NCBI RefSeq assembly: GCF_902497995.1
Contig: NZ_CABVII010000020.1
Coordinates: forward strand, 62,001 to 126,000
Origin: Pseudomonas fluorescens
GTDB lineage: Bacteria > Pseudomonadota > Gammaproteobacteria > Pseudomonadales > Pseudomonadaceae
Direction of reading: 5' to 3'
DNA: 64,000 bases
The stretch's first letter is position 1. Every line of letters begins with the position of its first letter. Positions 35,041 to 43,848 of this stretch are shown piece after piece. The notes beneath the pieces were generated by a model. The model was given only the letters and a program-made list of their open reading frames with translations, ran no database searches and was not told where the DNA came from. The translations under genes were made by a program, and so were the position numbers.

Positions 35041-35952
35041 ATGAATCCACAAGAACTGAAGTCCATCCTCTCTTCCGGTCTGCTGTCTTTCCCGGTTACC
35101 GATTTCAATGCCCAGGGCGATTTCCATCGCGCGGGCTACATCAAACGTCTCGAATGGCTGGCCCCATACGGTGCCTCGGCACTGTTCGCCGCGGGCGGCA
35201 CCGGTGAGTTCTTCTCTCTGGCAGCCAGCGAATACTCGGAAATCATCAAGACCGCCGTCGACACCTGTGAAACCAGCGTGCCGATTCTGGCCGGTGTTGG
35301 CGGTTCGACCCGTCAAGCCATCGAATACGCTCAAGAAGCCGAGCGTCTGGGTGCCAAAGGCCTGTTGCTGTTGCCGCATTACCTGACCGAAGCCAGCCAG
35401 GACGGCGTGGCTGCTCACGTTGAAGCCGTGTGCAAATCGGTGAAAATCGGCGTGGTGGTTTACAACCGTAACGTCTGCCGCTTGACCGCGCCGCTGCTGG
35501 AGCGTCTGGCCGAGCGCTGCCCGAACTTGATCGGCTACAAGGACGGCCTGGGCGATATCGAGTTGATGGTGTCGATCCGTCGCCGCCTCGGCGATCGCTT
35601 CAGCTACCTGGGTGGCCTGCCGACCGCCGAAGTCTACGCCGCGGCCTACAAGGCGCTGGGTGTACCGGTTTACTCGTCTGCGGTGTTCAACTTCATTCCG
35701 AAAACCGCGATGGATTTCTACCACGCCGTTGCCCGGGAAGATCACGCCACCGTGGGCAAGATCATCGACGATTTCTTCCTGCCATACCTGGACATCCGTA
35801 ACCGCAAGGCCGGTTACGCGGTGAGCATCGTCAAGGCCGGGGCAAAAATTGCCGGCTACGACGCAGGTCCCGTGCGTGCACCGCTGACCGATCTGCTGCC
35901 AGAAGAGTACGAAGCTCTGGCCGCGCTGATCGACAAGCAGGGCGCGCAGTAA
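35041..35952 (+). CDS. kdgD: 5-dehydro-4-deoxyglucarate dehydratase (decarboxylating)
   Basis: 303-residue enzyme of the dihydrodipicolinate synthase/N-acetylneuraminate lyase superfamily. It converts 5-dehydro-4-deoxyglucarate to 2-oxoglutarate semialdehyde, CO2 and water. The Schiff-base lysine is K167 in LIGYKDGLGD; GGTGEFFSL near residue 55 is the carboxylate-binding loop. Start ATG 35041 gives family length, though the ribosome site is weak (AGGG, 11 nt). Neighbouring semialdehyde dehydrogenase and GarD define the pathway. Confidence 0.95.
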   Translation: MNPQELKSILSSGLLSFPVTDFNAQGDFHRAGYIKRLEWLAPYGASALFAAGGTGEFFSLAASEYSEIIKTAVDTCETSVPILAGVGGSTRQAIEYAQEAERLGAKGLLLLPHYLTEASQDGVAAHVEAVCKSVKIGVVVYNRNVCRLTAPLLERLAERCPNLIGYKDGLGDIELMVSIRRRLGDRFSYLGGLPTAEVYAAAYKALGVPVYSSAVFNFIPKTAMDFYHAVAREDHATVGKIIDDFFLPYLDIRNRKAGYAVSIVKAGAKIAGYDAGPVRAPLTDLLPEEYEALAALIDKQGAQ

Positions 35953-35966
35953 AAAATCGATTAAAC

Positions 35967-35992
35967 AAGGCCGCTGAGCAATCAGCGGCCTT
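35967..35992 (+). terminator. Terminator-like hairpin between kdgD and the aldehyde dehydrogenase
   Basis: AAGGCCGCTGA and TCAGCGGCCTT form an 11-bp stem around GCAA, followed by TTGCG; only four Ts in all. It could lower expression of the downstream genes or protect kdgD mRNA. Confidence 0.65.
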
Positions 35993-36011
35993 TTGCGTAA
36001 GGAGATTATTT

Positions 36012-37457
36012 GTGGCTGACGTAAAGCGGTTCGATAACTATATCGGTGGCCAATGGGTTGCCGGCGCCGACTACTCCACCAACATCAACCCGTCGGAGCT
36101 GACCGACACCATCGGTGAATACGCCAAGGCCGATCTGGCTCAGGTCCACGCCGCCATCGATGCCGCTCGTGCTGCGTTCCCGGCCTGGTCGACCTCGGGC
36201 ATTCAGGCTCGCCACGATTCCCTGGATAAAGTCGGCACTGAAATCCTCGCTCGCCGCGAGGAACTAGGCACCTTGCTGGCCCGGGAAGAGGGCAAGACCC
36301 TGCCCGAAGCCATCGGCGAAGTGACCCGCGCCGGCAATATCTTCAAGTTCTTCGCCGGTGAATGCCTGCGCCTGTCCGGCGACTACCTGCCGTCGGTGCG
36401 CCCGGGCGTCAACGTGGAAGTCACCCGCGAAGCGCTGGGCGTGGTCGGTCTGATCACTCCTTGGAACTTCCCGATTGCGATTCCGGCGTGGAAAATCGCC
36501 CCGGCCCTGGCCTACGGCAACTGCGTGGTGCTGAAACCGGCGGATCTGGTACCGGGTTGCGCCTGGGCCCTGGCTGAAATCATCTCCCGCGCCGGCTTCC
36601 CGGCGGGCGTGTTCAACCTGGTGATGGGCAGCGGTCGAGTGATTGGCGATGCGTTGGTGCAGAGCCCGAAAGTCGATGGCATCAGCTTCACCGGTTCCGT
36701 GGGTGTAGGGCGTCAGATCGCCGTCAACTGCGTGTCGCGCCAGGCCAAGGTGCAGCTGGAAATGGGCGGCAAGAACCCGCAGATCATTCTCGATGACGCC
36801 GACCTCAAGCAAGCGGTCGAATTGTCGGTACAGAGCGCGTTCTACTCCACCGGCCAGCGTTGCACCGCCTCGAGCCGCTTCATCGTCACTGCCGGGATTC
36901 ATGACAAATTCGTCGAAGCGATGGCCGAGCGCATGAAGTCGATCAAGGTCGGCCACGCGCTGAAAACCGGCACCGATATCGGTCCGGTCGTCTCGCAAGC
37001 CCAGCTTGAACAGGACATGAAATACATCGACATCGGCCAGTCCGAAGGGGCGCGCCTGGTCAGCGGCGGTGGTCTGGTGACCTGCGACACCGAAGGCTAC
37101 TACCTCGCCCCAACGCTGTTTGCCGACAGCGAAGCCGCCATGCGCATCAGCCGCGAAGAGATCTTCGGCCCGGTGGCCAACATCGTGCGCGTGGCCGATT
37201 ACGACGCCGCGCTGGAAATGGCCAACGACACCGAATTCGGTCTGTCGGCGGGCATCGCCACCACGTCGCTGAAGTACGCCAACCACTTCAAGCGCCACTC
37301 CCAGGCCGGGATGGTGATGGTCAACCTGCCGACGGCGGGCGTGGATTACCACGTTCCATTCGGTGGGCGTAAAGGTTCATCCTATGGATCTCGCGAGCAA
37401 GGTCGCTATGCGCAAGAGTTCTACACGGTCGTAAAAACGTCGTACCTCGGTTCCTGA
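36012..37457 (+). CDS. 2,5-dioxovalerate (alpha-ketoglutarate semialdehyde) dehydrogenase
   Basis: 481-residue NAD(P)-dependent aldehyde dehydrogenase that oxidises 2-oxoglutarate semialdehyde to 2-oxoglutarate. The catalytic Cys is C284 in GQRCTASSR and the general-base Glu is E250 in LEMGGKNPQ; the nucleotide fold includes TPWNFPIAIP and FTGSVGVGR. GTG 36012 is chosen because AAGGAG lies 8 nt upstream. It follows kdgD by 59 nt with a hairpin in between. The substrate comes from pathway context. Confidence 0.93.
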   Translation: MADVKRFDNYIGGQWVAGADYSTNINPSELTDTIGEYAKADLAQVHAAIDAARAAFPAWSTSGIQARHDSLDKVGTEILARREELGTLLAREEGKTLPEAIGEVTRAGNIFKFFAGECLRLSGDYLPSVRPGVNVEVTREALGVVGLITPWNFPIAIPAWKIAPALAYGNCVVLKPADLVPGCAWALAEIISRAGFPAGVFNLVMGSGRVIGDALVQSPKVDGISFTGSVGVGRQIAVNCVSRQAKVQLEMGGKNPQIILDDADLKQAVELSVQSAFYSTGQRCTASSRFIVTAGIHDKFVEAMAERMKSIKVGHALKTGTDIGPVVSQAQLEQDMKYIDIGQSEGARLVSGGGLVTCDTEGYYLAPTLFADSEAAMRISREEIFGPVANIVRVADYDAALEMANDTEFGLSAGIATTSLKYANHFKRHSQAGMVMVNLPTAGVDYHVPFGGRKGSSYGSREQGRYAQEFYTVVKTSYLGS

Positions 37458-37472
37458 CGCACCGCTATACCT

Positions 37473-37558
37473 GTGGGAGCTGGCTTGCCTGCGATAGCAT
37501 CACCGCGCTGAGACTGACACTGCGCGGTGCCTGCATCGCGGGCAAGCCCGGCTCCCAC
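37473..37558. repeat. REP-like doublet, diverged
   Basis: GTGGGAGCTGGCTTGCC and GGCAAGCCCGGCTCCCAC are imperfect inverted arms with ATCGC ends. It sits inside the galactarate operon between the dehydrogenase and the permease gene. Confidence 0.75.
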
Positions 37559-37624
37559 AGGAAACCAGCGCCTACAGAACATTGTTATTACCCGCATAAA
37601 AATAATCAGTGGGAGTACATCTAC

Positions 37625-38992
37625 ATGCAAGCGACCAAGCCGACCCACGTCCGCTATTTGATATTGCTCATGCTTTTCCTGGTGACCACCATCAACTACG
37701 CCGACCGGGCCACTATCGCCATCGCGGGCTCCAGCCTGCAAAAAGACCTCGGCATCGACGCGGTCACCCTCGGCTATATCTTCTCCGCATTCGGCTGGGC
37801 CTACGTGGCCGGGCAAATTCCCGGTGGCTGGCTGCTGGACCGTTTCGGTTCGAAAAAAATCTACGCGCTGAGCATTTTCACCTGGTCACTGTTCACCGTG
37901 CTGCAGGGTTATGTCGGCGAATTCGGCATGTCCACCGCAGTGGTTGCGCTGTTCATGCTGCGCTTCCTGGTGGGCCTGGCCGAAGCGCCATCCTTCCCCG
38001 GTAACGCACGCATCGTGGCGGCCTGGTTCCCGACGGCAGAGCGCGGTACGGCCTCGGCGATCTTCAACTCGGCGCAATACTTTGCCACCGTGTTGTTCGC
38101 CCCGCTAATGGGCTGGATTGTCTACAGCTACGGCTGGCAGCACGTGTTCATCGTCATGGGCGTGATCGGCATCATCTTCTCCGGGATCTGGCTGAAGGTG
38201 ATCTACAGCCCGCGCCAACACCCGATGATCAACGAAGCCGAGTTCAAGCACATCGCCGACAACGGCGGCATGGTCGACATGGACCAGGACAAAGGCAAGG
38301 GCAAAAAGGCCGACGGTCCGAAGTGGGACTATATCCGCCAGCTGCTGACCAACCGCATGATGCTCGGCGTGTATCTGGGGCAGTACTGCATCAACGGTAT
38401 CACCTACTTCTTCCTGACCTGGTTCCCGGTGTACCTGGTGCAAGAACGCGGCATGACCATCCTCAAGGCCGGCTTCGTTGCTTCGTTGCCGGCGATCTGC
38501 GGCTTTATCGGTGGTGTGCTCGGCGGGGTGATTTCCGACTATCTGCTGCGCAAGGGCCACTCACTGACCTTCGCCCGCAAGGCGCCGATCATTGCCGGTT
38601 TGCTGGTTTCCAGCAGCATCGTGGCCTGCAACTATGTGGACGTGGAATGGATGGTCGTCGGCTTCATGGCCCTGGCGTTCTTCGGCAAAGGCGTGGGTGC
38701 GCTGGGCTGGGCGGTGGTGTCCGACACCTCGCCGAAGCAGATCGCCGGTCTGAGCGGTGGGCTGTTCAACACCTTCGGTAATATCGCCTCGATCACCACC
38801 CCGATCGTCATCGGCTACATCATCAGCTCCACCGGTTCGTTCAAATGGGCGCTGGTGTTTGTCGGTTGCAACGCACTGGTCGCGGTGTTCAGCTACCTGG
38901 TAATCGTTGGCCCGATCAAACGGGTAGTGCTCAAAGAGCCGCCCGTCAGCGGTCCTGAAACCCATAACAAATTGTCTCAAGCGCATTCCTGA
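37625..38992 (+). CDS. gudP: MFS hexarate permease (GudP/GarP-like)
   Basis: 455-residue MFS transporter of the anion:cation symporter type with 12 predicted helices. Visible family parts are TTINYADRATIAIAGSSLQ, FGWAYVAGQIPGGWLLDRFGSKK and the AEAPSFPGNARIVAAWFP loop. It is expected to import D-glucarate and galactarate with protons. Placed between the dehydrogenase and garD; its stop lies 11 nt before garD. Confidence 0.92.
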   Translation: MQATKPTHVRYLILLMLFLVTTINYADRATIAIAGSSLQKDLGIDAVTLGYIFSAFGWAYVAGQIPGGWLLDRFGSKKIYALSIFTWSLFTVLQGYVGEFGMSTAVVALFMLRFLVGLAEAPSFPGNARIVAAWFPTAERGTASAIFNSAQYFATVLFAPLMGWIVYSYGWQHVFIVMGVIGIIFSGIWLKVIYSPRQHPMINEAEFKHIADNGGMVDMDQDKGKGKKADGPKWDYIRQLLTNRMMLGVYLGQYCINGITYFFLTWFPVYLVQERGMTILKAGFVASLPAICGFIGGVLGGVISDYLLRKGHSLTFARKAPIIAGLLVSSSIVACNYVDVEWMVVGFMALAFFGKGVGALGWAVVSDTSPKQIAGLSGGLFNTFGNIASITTPIVIGYIISSTGSFKWALVFVGCNALVAVFSYLVIVGPIKRVVLKEPPVSGPETHNKLSQAHS

Positions 38993-39003
38993 GGAGCGGC
39001 GTC

Positions 39004-40557
39004 ATGCAGTTGATTGAACATTCCGACTCGCCGCGCTACATCCGCCTGCACGAGCGGGACAACGTGGTCATCGTGGTCAATGATCAGGGGGTGCCCGCCG
39101 GCACCGAGTTTCCGGACGGCCTGGTCACCCTGGACTTCGTGCCGCAGAGCCACAAGGTTACCCTGGAGGATATTCCCGAGGGCGGCCAGGTGATTCGCTA
39201 CGGCCAGACCATTGGCTATGCGTTACAACCGATTCCACGCGGCAGCTGGGTCAAGGAAGATCAACTGCGCATGCCGACCGCGCCACCCTTGGACAGTTTG
39301 CCGCTGTCCACCGAGGTGCCGCCGGCACCGGCGCCGCTGGAAGGCTTTACGTTCGAGGGGTATCGCAACGCCGACGGCACTGTCGGCACGCGCAACATCC
39401 TCGGCATCACCACCACCGTCCAGTGCGTCACCGGCGTGCTGGACCATGCGGTCAAGCGCATCAAGGACGAATTGCTGCCCAAGTATCCGAACGTCGATGA
39501 CGTGGTGGCGCTGACCCACAGCTACGGCTGCGGTGTGGCGATTACCGCGACTGACGCGTACATCCCGATCCGCACCGTGCGCAACCTGGCGCGCAACCCG
39601 AACCTGGGTGGCGAAGCCTTGGTCATCGGCCTGGGTTGCGAGAAATTGCAGGCCGGGCAGGTGATGCACGAGAACGACAGCTCGGTGGATTTGAGCGAGC
39701 CGTGGCTGTATCGCTTGCAGGATTCCAGTCATGGTTTCAGCGAGATGATCGAGCAGATCATGGAACTGGCCGAGAGCCGTTTGAAGAAGCTCGATCAGCG
39801 CCGTCGGGAAACCGTGCCGGCGTCCGAGCTGATTCTTGGCATGCAATGCGGTGGCAGCGATGCATTCTCCGGGATCACTGCCAACCCGGCGCTGGGTTAT
39901 GCCTCGGACCTGTTGCTGCGGGCTGGCGCGACGGTGATGTTTTCCGAAGTCACTGAAGTACGCGACGCCATTTATCTGCTGACGTCCCGCGCCGAAACCG
40001 AGGAAGTGGCTCAGGAACTGGTGCGGGAAATGGATTGGTACGACCGTTACCTGGCCAAGGGTGAAGCGGATCGCAGTGCCAACACCACGCCGGGCAACAA
40101 GAAGGGCGGGTTGTCGAACATTGTCGAGAAGTCGTTGGGCTCGATCGTCAAATCCGGCAGCAGCGCGATCAATGGGGTGCTTGGCCCTGGCGAGCGCTTC
40201 AAGCGCAAAGGGCTGATTTTCTGTGCGACGCCGGCCAGTGATTTTGTCTGCGGCACATTGCAACTGGCGGCGGGGATGAATTTGCATGTGTTCACTACCG
40301 GTCGTGGCACGCCCTATGGTTTGGCGATGGTGCCGGTGGTGAAGGTATCGACCCGGACCGAACTGGCGCAGCGCTGGCCGGACCTGATCGACATCGATGC
40401 CGGACGGATTGCCACCGGACGGGCTTCGATCGAGGACCTTGGGTGGGAGTTGTTCCACTACTATCTGGATGTGGCCAGCGGCAAGAAGCAGACGTGGGCC
40501 GAGAAGCACAAGCTGCATAACGACATCACGTTGTTCAACCCGGCGCCGATCACGTAA
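39004..40557 (+). CDS. garD: Galactarate dehydratase
   Basis: 517-residue lyase that dehydrates galactarate (mucate) to 5-dehydro-4-deoxyglucarate, the KdgD substrate. It has an N-terminal SAF-type domain (residues ~5-90) and the large D-galactarate dehydratase/altronate hydrolase domain (GFEGYRNADGTVGTRNILG-like segment at ~115-135, then THSYGCGVA, GLGCEKLQ and MQCGGSDAFSG), with Cys and His residues likely binding Fe. Length matches GarD. No glucarate dehydratase is seen in the window, so galactarate is the likely substrate. Confidence 0.94.
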   Translation: MQLIEHSDSPRYIRLHERDNVVIVVNDQGVPAGTEFPDGLVTLDFVPQSHKVTLEDIPEGGQVIRYGQTIGYALQPIPRGSWVKEDQLRMPTAPPLDSLPLSTEVPPAPAPLEGFTFEGYRNADGTVGTRNILGITTTVQCVTGVLDHAVKRIKDELLPKYPNVDDVVALTHSYGCGVAITATDAYIPIRTVRNLARNPNLGGEALVIGLGCEKLQAGQVMHENDSSVDLSEPWLYRLQDSSHGFSEMIEQIMELAESRLKKLDQRRRETVPASELILGMQCGGSDAFSGITANPALGYASDLLLRAGATVMFSEVTEVRDAIYLLTSRAETEEVAQELVREMDWYDRYLAKGEADRSANTTPGNKKGGLSNIVEKSLGSIVKSGSSAINGVLGPGERFKRKGLIFCATPASDFVCGTLQLAAGMNLHVFTTGRGTPYGLAMVPVVKVSTRTELAQRWPDLIDIDAGRIATGRASIEDLGWELFHYYLDVASGKKQTWAEKHKLHNDITLFNPAPIT

Positions 40558-40573
40558 AACCGCGTTATCGTTC

Positions 40574-40664
40574 ATCGCGGGCAAGCCCGCTCCCACAGGG
40601 GCTTCTTTGTTGCACAAGTTGTGTGAACACCGAAGATCACTGTGGGAGCGGGCTTGCCCGCGAT
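40574..40664. repeat. REP doublet, GCCCG subfamily, tails facing inward
   Basis: ATCGCGGGCAAGCCCGCTCC and GGAGCGGGCTTGCCCGCGAT are inverted around a 45-nt spacer, between garD and the AEC transporter. Confidence 0.88.
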
Positions 40665-40742
40665 GGCGGTCTACCTGACGCCGGTGTCCTCGGTGGCTTA
40701 TCATTAGCCCCCTAACGACGCCCACCCAAGGTTACCCCCGGC

Positions 40743-41684
40743 ATGCTGGCTATCTTCCTCGAAACCCTGAACATCACCGCGCCGGTGTTTGCCATGCTGT
40801 TTCTGGGGGTGCTGCTCAAGCGCATCGACTGGATCAACGACAATTTCATTCACACAGCGTCAGCCCTGGTGTTCAACGTCACCATGCCGGCGTTGCTGTT
40901 CCTGGGCATCCTGCATGCCGACCTGAACGCCGCGTTGCAACCGGCGCTGCTGATCTATTTCTCGATCGCCACGCTGGTCTGTTTCGCCATCGCCTGGGGT
41001 TGGGCGATCTGGAAGTGCCCACGGGAAGACCGGGGCATTTACACCCAGGGCGCGTTTCGCGGCAACAACGGCGTCATCGGCCTGGCGCTGGCGGCGAGCA
41101 TGTACGGCGATTACGGGATTTCCCTCGGGGCAATTCTCGCGGCGCTGGTGATCCTGCTCTACAACACGCTGTCCAGCATTGTGCTGGCGGTCTACAGCCC
41201 GGTGATCAAGTCCGATCCGTGGAGCATCTTTAAAAGCGTGATGGTCAATCCGCTGATCATCAGCGTGTTTGCGGCGGCGCCGTTTGCCTACTTCAAGATT
41301 GGCTTGCCAGGTTGGCTGGAGAAGTCTGGTCAGTACCTGGCGCAAACCACTTTGCCATTGGCGCTGATCTGCATCGGCGGCACCCTGTCGCTGGCGGCGC
41401 TGCGCAAAAGCGGCTCGATGGCGCTGAGTTCAAGCCTGGTGAAGATGGTCAGCCTGCCGATCCTGGCGACCCTGGGTGCCTGGCTCTGGGGTTTCCGCGG
41501 GGCGGAGCTGGGGATTCTGTTTCTGTACTTCGGCAGCCCGACCGCCGCGGCCAGTTTTGTCATGGCCCGTCAGGCCAACGGCAATCATGAACTGGCCGCA
41601 GCGATCATCGTCATCACCACCTTGATGGCGGCGGTCACCACCAACTTCGGGATCTTTTTGTTGCAGTGGGGTGGGTGGATCTAA
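40743..41684 (+). CDS. AEC-family membrane transporter
   Basis: 313-residue membrane protein of the auxin efflux carrier family with about ten helices, a conserved N-terminal region (TAPVFAMLFLGVLLKRI), the motif GAFRGNNGVIGLALA and the late FGSPTAAASFVMARQ segment. Members move malate, malonate or other small acids; the substrate is unknown. It is separated from the galactarate operon by a REP doublet, so a pathway link is not shown. Confidence 0.88.
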   Translation: MLAIFLETLNITAPVFAMLFLGVLLKRIDWINDNFIHTASALVFNVTMPALLFLGILHADLNAALQPALLIYFSIATLVCFAIAWGWAIWKCPREDRGIYTQGAFRGNNGVIGLALAASMYGDYGISLGAILAALVILLYNTLSSIVLAVYSPVIKSDPWSIFKSVMVNPLIISVFAAAPFAYFKIGLPGWLEKSGQYLAQTTLPLALICIGGTLSLAALRKSGSMALSSSLVKMVSLPILATLGAWLWGFRGAELGILFLYFGSPTAAASFVMARQANGNHELAAAIIVITTLMAAVTTNFGIFLLQWGGWI

Positions 41685-41715
41685 CTTCGGGATTTGTAGT
41701 GTTTTATCGGGCCTC

Positions 41716-41806
41716 TTCGCGAGCAAGCCCGCTCCCACATTTGATCTCCACCAATACAAAATTTGTGTACGACTCGGTCAAATGTGGGAGCGGGCTTGCT
41801 CGCGAA
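41716..41806. repeat. REP doublet, GCTCG subfamily, tails facing inward
   Basis: TTCGCGAGCAAGCCCGCTCC and its inverse. The inner flanks ATTTGA and TCAAAT extend the arms. It lies between convergent genes. Confidence 0.88.
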
Positions 41807-41838
41807 GACGGCCGAACGATCACCACAAATACCGACAA

Positions 41839-42219
41839 TTACTCCGGCTTCTGATAGCTATCAATCACTTCCTGCGCCGCCCGAAACGCATCGATCGCCG
41901 CGGGCACACCGGCATACACCGCGCAATGCAGCAGCGCCTCGCGAATTTCTTCCACGGTGCAACCGTTGTTCAGCGCACCGCGCACGTGGCCTTTGAGTTC
42001 CTGGGGGCACTTCAACGCCGTCAGCGCGGCGAGGGTGATCAGGCTGCGGGTTTTCAGTGGCAGGCCTTCGCGGTTCCAGACGCCGCCCCAGGCGTGTTCG
42101 TTGACGAAGTCCTGGAGGGGCTGGGTGAACTCGGTGGCATTGCCCAGCGCACGGTCGACAAAGGCGTCACCCATCACTTGGCGGCGGACTTCAACCCCAG
42201 GCTTTTTATTGTCGGTCAT
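41839..42219 (-). CDS. Carboxymuconolactone decarboxylase-family protein
   Basis: 126-residue protein of the CMD/AhpD-like superfamily. The sequence includes GDAFVDRAL, the helix LKTRSLITLAALTAL and HVRGALNNGCTVEEIREALLHCAVYAGVPAA, as in PcaC. True PcaC decarboxylates 4-carboxymuconolactone; no other protocatechuate genes are here, so the reaction is uncertain. It overlaps the antiporter gene upstream by 4 nt (ATGA) and may be co-transcribed with it. Confidence 0.85.
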   Translation of the reverse strand: MTDNKKPGVEVRRQVMGDAFVDRALGNATEFTQPLQDFVNEHAWGGVWNREGLPLKTRSLITLAALTALKCPQELKGHVRGALNNGCTVEEIREALLHCAVYAGVPAAIDAFRAAQEVIDSYQKPE

Positions 42220-43292
42220 GGCAATTCCCTCTTGTGGTGTTGGCGACGCCAGGCGCGCAGCGACGTGAACAGCAAATACGCCACCAGTGCCGGCAGGATG
42301 AAAAACAGCATCAGGTGTTCAAGCTTGCCGGCCAGCGGCATACCGGTGGTGAATGACACCACATGCAGGCCGTAAGCCAGGTACAGACCCAGAAACAGCA
42401 AGCCTTCGAGCCGGGTCATCCGGTAGCCGGAATAGAACACCGGCAGGCACAGCGCTGCGACGCCGAGCATGACCGGCAAATCGAAGTCCAGGGCATTGGG
42501 CGACACCGACAGCGGCGATGGCGCGATCAGCGCGGTAAAGCCGAGCACGCCCAGAAGATTGAACAGGTTGCTGCCGACCACGTTGCCCACGGCGATCTCC
42601 CGTTCTCCGCGCAACGCCGCGATCAACGAGGTGGCCAGTTCTGGCAATGAGGTGCCCACGGCAACGATGGTCAGGCCGATGATCCGCTCCGACAATCCCA
42701 GGTCAGTGGCGACCGACACCGCCGCGCCCAACAGCAAGTGGCCGGCGTACACCAGCATCGCCAGTCCGGCGCCAATCATCAGCAGGCTGCTGAGCCACGG
42801 CGCTTGTGGCGCTTCGTGGCTGGTCGATTGTGGACGCGTCGAGTGCCGCGACTGGCGCAGCAGCAAGCCCAGGCACACTAACAGCGCCGCGAGCAGCAGC
42901 ACGCCGTCAGCCCGGGTCAGTTCTTCGTTCCATGCCAATATGAACACCAGCAGGCTGGCGCCGATCATCAGCGCAATATCCACGTGCACCAGTTGCCGCG
43001 AAACCCGCAGCGGGATAATCAGCGCCGAGAGTCCGAGGGTGACGAGGATGTTGAAAATGCTGCTGCCGATCACGCTGCCGACGGCGATGTCGGCGTTTTG
43101 CGCCAGGGTCGCTTGCAGGCTGACCGCCATCTGCGGCGCGCTGCTGCCGAGGGCGACGATGGTCAGGCCGATGATCAACGGTCGAACATGCAGCCGCGCG
43201 GCCAGGCGCACGGCGGCGCGCACCATCAGTTCGGCGCCGGCGATCAGCAACAACAGGCCGCTGAGCAGTTCGATCACGCTGAGCAGGGGCAA
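42216..43292 (-). CDS. Calcium/sodium antiporter (CaCA family, YrbG-like)
   Basis: 358-residue inner-membrane exchanger with two inverted Na_Ca_ex repeats. The alpha motifs are GSSAPQMAVSLQATL (first half) and GTSLPELATSLIAAL (second), with GSSIFNILVTLG and GSNLFNLLGVLG following each. The exchanged ion is inferred from the family. Overlaps the CMD-like gene; the rlpA-like gene precedes it on the same strand by 35 nt. Confidence 0.92.
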   Translation of the reverse strand: MPLLSVIELLSGLLLLIAGAELMVRAAVRLAARLHVRPLIIGLTIVALGSSAPQMAVSLQATLAQNADIAVGSVIGSSIFNILVTLGLSALIIPLRVSRQLVHVDIALMIGASLLVFILAWNEELTRADGVLLLAALLVCLGLLLRQSRHSTRPQSTSHEAPQAPWLSSLLMIGAGLAMLVYAGHLLLGAAVSVATDLGLSERIIGLTIVAVGTSLPELATSLIAALRGEREIAVGNVVGSNLFNLLGVLGFTALIAPSPLSVSPNALDFDLPVMLGVAALCLPVFYSGYRMTRLEGLLFLGLYLAYGLHVVSFTTGMPLAGKLEHLMLFFILPALVAYLLFTSLRAWRRQHHKRELP

Positions 43293-43327
43293 ATCGGCAA
43301 GTCCGAAGATGGTCGAGGCTCCGTCGG

Positions 43328-43699
43328 TCAGTCGAGGGCTTGCACGCGAACCCGTGCGGTGCCGCTCCTGAGCATACCCAGTCGTTCGGCGGCCTCGTGT
43401 GAAATATCGATCAAACGCCCACGGGTATGTGGCCCGCGATCGTTGATTCGCACCACACAGGACTTGTCGTTATTCAGATTGGTGACCTTCACCCGTGTGC
43501 CAAAGGGTAGCTGACGGTGGGCGGCGGTCAGGGCATTTTTGTTGAAGCGCTCGCCACTGGCGGTGCGTTTGCCTTGGTGTTTGGCGCCGTAATAGGAGGC
43601 GGTGCCGGTCTTGTCGTAGCCGTGTGGATCGATGATGTCGTTGCTGGAACAACCGGCCAGCAGGGAGAGCAGGGCGCAGGCGTTGAGTAGACGCTTCAT
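43328..43699 (-). CDS. RlpA-like double-psi beta-barrel lipoprotein
   Basis: 123-residue lipoprotein with lipobox LLAGC (Cys17) and an RlpA domain: TGTASYYGAKHQGKRTASGE, FNKNALTAAHRQLPFGTRVKVTN and VRINDRGPHTRGRLIDIS, including the catalytic-type Asp and His of RlpA transglycosylases. It lacks the SPOR domain of full-length RlpA, so recruitment to the septum would have to differ. ATG 43699. Confidence 0.9.
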   Translation of the reverse strand: MKRLLNACALLSLLAGCSSNDIIDPHGYDKTGTASYYGAKHQGKRTASGERFNKNALTAAHRQLPFGTRVKVTNLNNDKSCVVRINDRGPHTRGRLIDISHEAAERLGMLRSGTARVRVQALD

Positions 43700-43721
43700 T
43701 CAATGGTTTCCCAAAACAAAT

Positions 43722-43809
43722 GTGGGAGCGGGCTTGCTCGCGAAGAGGCCATCACATTCAACATCAATGTTGAATGTCACACCGCTTTCGCGAGCAAGCC
43801 CGCTCCCAC
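43722..43809. repeat. REP doublet, GCTCG subfamily
   Basis: Inverted GTGGGAGCGGGCTTGCTCG arms, with a smaller inner palindrome (ATTCAACATCAATGTTGAAT) in the spacer. Confidence 0.9.
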
Positions 43810-43848
43810 AGGGATTTGAGCCAGTTTTGAATGCTGGCTCCATGCTCA

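Noticed and set aside
39223..40725. Long open frame antisense to garD
   Set aside because: The sense strand encodes a full GarD; the antisense product has no motif and runs into a REP doublet.
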